DNA from: an uncultured Bacteroidota bacterium
Lineage (GTDB): Bacteria > Bacteroidota > Bacteroidia > Bacteroidales > SZUA-534
Direction: 5' to 3'
Length of the DNA: 11,228 nt
NCBI GenBank assembly: GCA_937885735.1
Contig: CALABN010000331.1
Coordinates: forward strand, 1-11,228
Positions 7,222 to 11,228 of the stretch are shown piece by piece. The position numbers and the translations under genes were made by a program. Below the pieces are notes generated by a model. It had not been told where the DNA came from. It was given only the letters and a program-made list of their open reading frames with translations, and did no database searches. Position 1 is the stretch's first letter. Each line of letters begins with the position of its first letter.

Positions 7222-8337
7222 ATGGCTGAATCGGCAAGAAAGAACACGCTGAAAAGCCTGTTGCCGACAATAATCCCACTACTCGTCTTTATTGCCGTTG
7301 AAGAGATTTATGGCACAATAACCGCCACTATATTTGGCGTGGCCACTGGCATTGTGCCGTTCCTGTGGAAACTCGCTAGACAAAAGGTTGCCGACAAATT
7401 TCTGCTACTCGACACGGGACTCGTCGTGGTCTTGGGCGCCGTCAGCATTGCCGTCGACAAGATTGGCAATCAAAGCCTGCAAGCCACCGCAATAGGCGCC
7501 ATTTTATCCGCCATTTTGGGCATATCGGCCTATACGCCATACAATTACCTATTGGCTACAGCCAAACACTCATTGAAAATGCCAATCAGCAAGTGGCAAG
7601 AGAAGGCTATGACCGCCAATTTGCGCAAACTATTTTGGTTATCAATAATCTTTACAGTAATTGCATTCTGCCTGCCAAAATTCATTCCTGAAGAGAACTG
7701 CAGACAGGCGAATATCTGGCTGATATCAATATTGACGATTTTCTACTTTGCACACGGAATAATATCAAACAAAATAAAAATGAATCAGTTAAACAACGAA
7801 GAACAACTGCCAATTGTAGACGACAACGGCAAGGTGATTGGCAAGGCGCCACGTAGCGTGTGTCACTCCGACCGCTCACTGCTACACCCTGTCATCCACC
7901 TGCACGTATTTAACACTAAAGGCGAACTTTATCTGCAGAAACGCTCAATGACAAAGAAAATACAGCCTGGCAAGTGGGACACTGCCGTTGGCGGACACAT
8001 TTCGTTCGGCGAAGACATACTTACGGCTCTCCAACGCGAGTCACGCGAGGAAATAGGGCTTGTCGGCTTTGAGCCTATTGCGATAACCCACTACAAATGG
8101 CAATCGGCGGTTGAGTCGGAAATAATAAACGTGTTCGCCACCGTCACCGACAAACCGCTAATCAGCAAGAACGACGAAATCGACGATGCGCGCTTCTGGA
8201 CACTTGACGAAATACGCAACGCTATCGGCAAAGGCATAATGACGCCCAATTTTGAAAAGGAATTCGCGAATATCATTGATACAAAAGATGTTGCCGATGC
8301 CATCGTAAAGGCGTCAACATCGTTAGGCAAGGCATAA
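7222..8337 (+). CDS. IspZ/YciB-like membrane domain fused to a Nudix hydrolase
   Basis: Protein of 371 residues with two unrelated halves. Residues about 10-183 hold five or six hydrophobic helices. The first part (LLPTIIPLLVF, IYGTITATIFG, then a charged VADKF-type turn) resembles the septation protein A (IspZ/YciB) family; this match is by eye and moderate. Residues about 195-360 form a Nudix domain with the box at 258-280: G258, E264, R272-E273, E276-E277, G279. A Ser (274) stands where a hydrophobic residue is usual. The sequence before the box (LYLQKRS, PGKWDTAVGGH) resembles the IPP-isomerase-like/YfcD Nudix group, whose members hydrolyse nucleoside diphosphate derivatives; the substrate here is unknown. 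An in-frame ATG at 7780 (Met187), behind an A-rich stretch, could start a free Nudix enzyme. It lies 6 bp after the PP2C gene, so they are probably one operon. It ends before an AT-rich gap with no clear terminator. Confidence 0.82.
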   Translation: MAESARKNTLKSLLPTIIPLLVFIAVEEIYGTITATIFGVATGIVPFLWKLARQKVADKFLLLDTGLVVVLGAVSIAVDKIGNQSLQATAIGAILSAILGISAYTPYNYLLATAKHSLKMPISKWQEKAMTANLRKLFWLSIIFTVIAFCLPKFIPEENCRQANIWLISILTIFYFAHGIISNKIKMNQLNNEEQLPIVDDNGKVIGKAPRSVCHSDRSLLHPVIHLHVFNTKGELYLQKRSMTKKIQPGKWDTAVGGHISFGEDILTALQRESREEIGLVGFEPIAITHYKWQSAVESEIINVFATVTDKPLISKNDEIDDARFWTLDEIRNAIGKGIMTPNFEKEFANIIDTKDVADAIVKASTSLGKA

Positions 8338-8497
8338 CAAATCATTATTTACAATATAATATTATAAATCAATATCATACCACCATTATTATAGACATTT
8401 ACATTAAAAACAATTTCAAATCAACATAAATTCGACCATTTTTCTTTCAATATAAAAGCAAAATAATAAGTTTTTCTTTCAATTTTAACATTTAACG
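8338..8497. other. AT-rich intergenic gap
   Basis: Very AT-rich spacer between the Nudix fusion gene and the asnA promoter. I see no open frame of note, no RNA gene, no clear terminator hairpin and no repeat beyond short AT palindromes such as ATAATATTAT. Confidence 0.7.
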
Positions 8498-8528
8498 TTT
8501 GTAATTTAATTTTGATATACTACTTTTG
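8498..8528 (+). promoter_or_regulatory. Consensus Bacteroidota promoter for asnA
   Basis: TTTG (8498-8501) and TACTTTTG (8521-8528) match the -33 TTTG and -7 TAnnTTTG boxes exactly, with 19 bp between. The ATG of asnA lies 25 bases downstream, behind an A-rich leader without a Shine-Dalgarno sequence. The promoter also shows that the in-frame TTG at 8512 cannot be the start. Confidence 0.8.
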
Positions 8529-8553
8529 GCGCGTCAAAAAAAACAGACAAAAG

Positions 8554-9591
8554 ATGAGCAAACTGAACTTACCCAAAGGTTACAAGCCAATCCTGAACCT
8601 GACACAGACGGAATTGGGCATTCAACGCATCAAGGACTTTTTTCAGACGAACCTGTCGGCCGAACTGCGCCTACGCAGAGTCACCGCGCCACTTTTTGTG
8701 CTGAAAGGCACTGGCCTGAACGACGACCTTAACGGAATTGAGCGCCCCGTAACCTTCCCCATCAAGGATATGAACGAGCAGAAGGCTGAAATCGTCCACT
8801 CGCTTGCAAAATGGAAGCGTATGATTCTGGCCGACTACAACATAGAGAACGGCTTCGGCATCTACACCGATATGAACGCCATCCGCTCCGACGAGGAACT
8901 CGACAACATCCACTCGCTATACGTCGATCAATGGGACTGGGAAATCCACATTGGCAAGGAAGACCGCAACATCGAATTCCTGAAGACTGTGGTGAAACGC
9001 ATCTTCTACGCTATGCGACGCACGGAATATCTTGTGTACGAGATGTTTCCCGAGATAAAGCCTCAACTTCCGCAACGCATACAGTTCATCTATGCCGAAG
9101 ACCTATATAAGATGTACCCCGATATGACCACCAAAGAGCGCGAGAACGCCATTGCCAAGAAATACGGCGCGGTGTTCATTATGGGCATCGGCGGGAAATT
9201 GAGCAACGGCGAGAAGCACGACGGCCGTGCTCCCGACTACGACGACTGGACAACACCAACTGGCGACGGACATTTCGGCCTGAACGGCGACATACTGGTC
9301 TGGGACGATGTGCTAGGCCACGCGCTTGAACTATCGTCGATGGGCATCCGCGTTGACAAGGAAGCGTTGCTCCGCCAACTCGAGATAACTGGACAGCAGG
9401 AACGCAAGGAACTGTATTTCCACAAACGCCTTCTCGACGGAACCCTGCCCCTATCAATCGGCGGTGGCATCGGACAGTCGCGCCTGTGTATGTTCTTCCT
9501 GCGCAAGGCCCACATTGGCGAGATACAGGCAAGCATCTGGCCCGACGATATGCGAAAGACTTGCGCTGAAAACAACATTCCGCTGATATAA
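8554..9591 (+). CDS. asnA: Aspartate-ammonia ligase (asparagine synthetase A)
   Basis: Cytoplasmic enzyme that makes L-asparagine from aspartate, ammonia and ATP (to AMP and pyrophosphate); it is structurally related to class II aminoacyl-tRNA synthetases. The 345-residue length from ATG 8554 is close to the E. coli enzyme (330). Recognisable AsnA segments in order: NDDLNGIERPVTF near 51-63, the EQKAEIVHSLAKWKR region, the acidic MNAIRSDEELD segment, SLYVDQWDWE, GIGGKLSNGEKHDGRAPDYDDW, LNGDILVWDD, and the C-terminal GGGIGQSRLCMFFLRKAHIGE motif that supplies class II motif 3. No missing part is seen. The start follows a consensus promoter by 25 bases, and the gene is closed by a terminator, so it is probably transcribed alone. 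Ammonia-dependent synthesis fits ammonia-rich anaerobic habitats. Confidence 0.97.
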   Translation: MSKLNLPKGYKPILNLTQTELGIQRIKDFFQTNLSAELRLRRVTAPLFVLKGTGLNDDLNGIERPVTFPIKDMNEQKAEIVHSLAKWKRMILADYNIENGFGIYTDMNAIRSDEELDNIHSLYVDQWDWEIHIGKEDRNIEFLKTVVKRIFYAMRRTEYLVYEMFPEIKPQLPQRIQFIYAEDLYKMYPDMTTKERENAIAKKYGAVFIMGIGGKLSNGEKHDGRAPDYDDWTTPTGDGHFGLNGDILVWDDVLGHALELSSMGIRVDKEALLRQLEITGQQERKELYFHKRLLDGTLPLSIGGGIGQSRLCMFFLRKAHIGEIQASIWPDDMRKTCAENNIPLI

Positions 9592-9612
9592 CAGAGATAC
9601 AAACAGATACGA

Positions 9613-9641
9613 AAAGACGAATTGGGGGACAATTCGTTTTT
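9613..9641 (+). terminator. Intrinsic terminator after asnA
   Basis: Stem of 12 bp (9613-9624 with 9630-9641, one G-T pair) with the core ACGAATTG/CAATTCGT, loop GGGGA, and a run of five T at 9637-9641. The A tract on the left means it could also act in reverse, but no gene arrives from that side. Confidence 0.8.
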
Positions 9642-9677
9642 CGGCATCATTGTAGGAACATTATCATCAACAAAAGA

Positions 9678-10244
9678 ATGGCAGATTACTATGATATCGA
9701 CGGCGTTTATGTAAGCGAAGAAATCCTTGAAAAGCGTTTCTTGTGCGACATATCCGTTTGTAAGGGCCGTTGTTGCGTAGAAGGCGTTTCTGGCGCTCCA
9801 CTTACCGACGAAGAAACCGCAATCTTGGAAGACATCTTCCCGACAATAGAAAAAAGGCTGACACCTAAAGTTGTCCAACACATAAAGCAAGAAGGCAAAT
9901 GGTATACCAACATTGATGGCGACAAAGTCACGATGCTGGTAGATGATGGTCCGTGCGCCTATACCGTCAAAAAAAATGGAGTGACAATGTGCGCCATTGA
10001 AATGGCTTGGCGAGATGGAGAAATATCATTTCAGAAACCGATATCGTGCCATTTATACCCTATAAGGATTGACGAGTACGAGGGCAAAGACATCCTCTCA
10101 TACGAGCAAATCGATATGTGCAAAGAAGCCAGAACGAACGGAGACGAATCAGGCCTTCCATTATATGTTTTCCTAAAAGAGCCTCTGATACGCAAATACG
10201 GCGAATCCTGGTATAATAAACTATGCGACTTTGCCAAAGACTAA
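9678..10244 (+). CDS. DUF3109 family cysteine-rich protein
   Basis: Protein of 188 residues matching DUF3109, a Bacteroidota-rich family of unknown function. Nine cysteines are spread through it: C23, C28, C32, C33, C93, C105, C124, C148 and C183. The CDISVCKGRCC cluster followed by later single cysteines resembles the YkgJ-like group thought to bind zinc or an iron-sulfur centre; metal binding is inference here. The segments GPCAYT, the MCAIE region and the ISCHLYPIRI region fit the family. There is no signal peptide or membrane span, so it is probably cytoplasmic. ATG 9678 follows an A-rich CAAAAGA. The gene lies beyond the asnA terminator, and I found no consensus promoter in the short gap. 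It ends 3 bp from the stop of the convergent ABC gene. Confidence 0.85.
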   Translation: MADYYDIDGVYVSEEILEKRFLCDISVCKGRCCVEGVSGAPLTDEETAILEDIFPTIEKRLTPKVVQHIKQEGKWYTNIDGDKVTMLVDDGPCAYTVKKNGVTMCAIEMAWRDGEISFQKPISCHLYPIRIDEYEGKDILSYEQIDMCKEARTNGDESGLPLYVFLKEPLIRKYGESWYNKLCDFAKD

Positions 10245-10247
10245 GGC

Positions 10248-10979
10248 TTACATCATCTGCAAATTCCACAAATCGCTGAACTTGCCATTAAGCGCCATCA
10301 AGTCGCTAAAATTGCCCTGTTCTACCAATTTGCCATTCTCGAGCACAAATATCTCGTCGGCCCAACGTATAGTACTCAACCTATGCGCAATGACAATGAT
10401 AGTTTTGCCTTGGTTCCTTAATTCCTGCAAAGTGTCGTGAACGTATTTTTCCGAAATTGAATCCAACGAAGATGTGGCTTCATCAAAAATGATGATTTCT
10501 GGATTTTTGTAAAGCACACGCGCTATTGCCAGACGTTGCTTTTGTCCGCCAGACAGCATTGCCCCATCTTCACCTATTTGAGTTTCGTATCCATCGGGCA
10601 AATTTTTAATGAAATCAACTAGACCAAGTTGCTTTACGATACCTTCAATTCGTTCGACATCTGGCTCTAATTCGCCAAGCGCGATATTTTCGACAACATT
10701 CCCCGAGAACAATGTAACCTGCTGAGGCACAACCGAAACAACAGAACGAAGACTTTTGTTCGACAGTTGGTTTAACGGTGTGTCACCGATAAGGATTTTA
10801 CCCGACGATATTGGATAAAGATTCTGCAAGAGATTTATCAATGTCGTTTTTCCCGAACCGCTTTCGCCAAGAAGCCCGACAATACTGCCTTTTTCAACAG
10901 TCATATTAATATCGAAAACTCCCTTATCGGTTCCCTTATATTTATATTCAACATTTGAGCATCTGCAAATATAATCCAT
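10248..10979 (-). CDS. Exporter-type ABC ATP-binding protein without membrane domain
   Basis: Nucleotide-binding domain of 243 residues with all motifs: Walker A GESGSGKT at 38-45, Q-loop Q86, signature LSGGQ at 142-146, Walker B IIIFDE at 162-167, D-loop SSLD at 170-173 and H-loop H199 in IAHRLSTI. The sequence type (TLFSGNVVENIA, LPDGYETQIGEDGAMLSGGQKQR) is that of bacteriocin/lipid exporters (ABCB or PCAT-like), where this domain is normally fused behind six helices. Here it begins at the first strand of the domain with MDYICRCSNV, and the preceding frame is closed, so no fused membrane domain exists. GAGG lies 7 bases before the ATG. A related ATP-binding domain ends 11 bp upstream on the same strand, so the two could pair as subunits of one exporter; the substrate is unknown. 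Its 3' end has no obvious terminator. Confidence 0.9.
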   Translation of the reverse strand: MDYICRCSNVEYKYKGTDKGVFDINMTVEKGSIVGLLGESGSGKTTLINLLQNLYPISSGKILIGDTPLNQLSNKSLRSVVSVVPQQVTLFSGNVVENIALGELEPDVERIEGIVKQLGLVDFIKNLPDGYETQIGEDGAMLSGGQKQRLAIARVLYKNPEIIIFDEATSSLDSISEKYVHDTLQELRNQGKTIIVIAHRLSTIRWADEIFVLENGKLVEQGNFSDLMALNGKFSDLWNLQMM

Positions 10980-10990
10980 TACTACCTCTG

Positions 10991-11170
10991 TTAATAAATA
11001 AGTTCCTTAGTGTACTCCATCGAAGGATTACCGAAAATATCCGCGGTCTTTCCTTCCTCGACAACCTTTCCGTCCTTCATTACAAGAATAATATCTGCAT
11101 TTTTTATAGTTGATAATCGATGGGCAACTATTATTAATGTATATTGATCAGATATATTATTAATGGATTC
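10991..11170 (-). CDS. C-terminal fragment of a second exporter-type ABC ATP-binding protein
   Basis: Reading the minus strand from about 11170 down gives [20 protein letters not shown] and then a [24 protein letters not shown] segment, ending in EYTKELIY and TAA at 10991-10993. This is the H-loop region and tail of an exporter-type ABC domain. Walker A, signature and Walker B would lie upstream but are absent: the same frame meets a TAA just before ESIN, and the sequence beyond 11170 does not resemble an ABC domain. It ends 11 bp before the stand-alone ATP-binding gene, so the two were probably one operon. Either the gene is broken or the contig end is misassembled. Confidence 0.75.
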   Translation of the reverse strand, partial: ESINNISDQYTLIIVAHRLSTIKNADIILVMKDGKVVEEGKTADIFGNPSMEYTKELIY

Positions 11171-11228
11171 TTAAGACAACAAGAAAGTCAAAAACAATTG
11201 TCTGTATTAGCTGAAATAGCAAAACAGC
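11171..11228. other. Terminal segment unrelated to the ABC gene
   Basis: The last 58 bases do not continue the minus-strand ABC frame. On the plus strand they are open for 19 codons reading LRQQESQKQLSVLAEIAKQ, a Gln-rich, helical or coiled-coil type sequence. This could be the inside of an unrelated gene, but the stretch is too short to identify. Confidence 0.4.

Noticed and set aside
8512..8553. TTG start extending AsnA by 14 residues
   Set aside because: The extension overlaps the -7 box, and AsnA proteins start at the MSKLNLPKGY-type sequence encoded from 8554.
8338..8553. Riboswitch or small RNA upstream of asnA
   Set aside because: The leader after the predicted transcription start is only about 20 bases, and the AT-rich spacer before it shows no stable hairpin.
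1..11228. CRISPR array, tRNA, rRNA or insertion sequence
   Set aside because: I found no regularly spaced repeats, cloverleaf-like segments, transposase motifs or terminal inverted repeats on either strand.

Overview
The window reads as Bacteroidota DNA, probably a gut-type Bacteroidales. The signs are matches to the Bacteroidota promoter consensus (TAnnTTTG with an upstream TTTG-like box about 19-20 bp away), start codons mostly without Shine-Dalgarno sequences, a DcaP-like porin, a DUF3109 protein, and EttA and Uup sequences of Bacteroidota type. Both edges cut through genes, so this looks like a contig fragment, probably from a metagenome.

Left part (1 to about 5116). A 5'-truncated SLC13/DASS anion symporter is followed 11 bp later by a DcaP-like outer-membrane porin. 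Together they look like a two-membrane dicarboxylate uptake unit, closed by a strong intrinsic terminator. A small YqaA/VTT membrane protein starts only 7 bp past the terminator's T tract. Its stop overlaps the stop of a convergent gene for the Cys-tRNA deacylase YbaK, which sits 3 bp behind a large ABC-F ATPase gene.

The ABC-F gene (3871-5805, minus strand) is the most striking object. Residues 1 to about 230 are EttA-type. Residues 231-644 are Uup-type, including the Uup linker and the C-terminal coiled coil. The switch falls inside the shared VTHDRYFLD-type motif and coincides with a GC step from about 41% to about 58% and a change in codon choice. It is either a recombination product or, more likely, a chimeric assembly join between two related genomes. 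Synteny across about 5116-5148 should therefore not be trusted.

Right part (about 5148 to 11170). The EttA end shares a short divergent promoter region with a two-gene unit. The first gene encodes a PP2C phosphatase, a single membrane span and two LysM domains. The second encodes an IspZ/YciB-like membrane domain fused to a Nudix hydrolase. An AT-rich gap with a good promoter leads to asnA (ammonia-dependent asparagine synthetase), then a terminator, then a DUF3109 cysteine-rich protein. On the opposite strand are a stand-alone exporter-type ABC nucleotide-binding domain and, before it, the C-terminal tail of a second one.

The upstream ABC reading frame collapses at about 11170. The last 58 bases do not continue the protein, which suggests a second join at the contig end.
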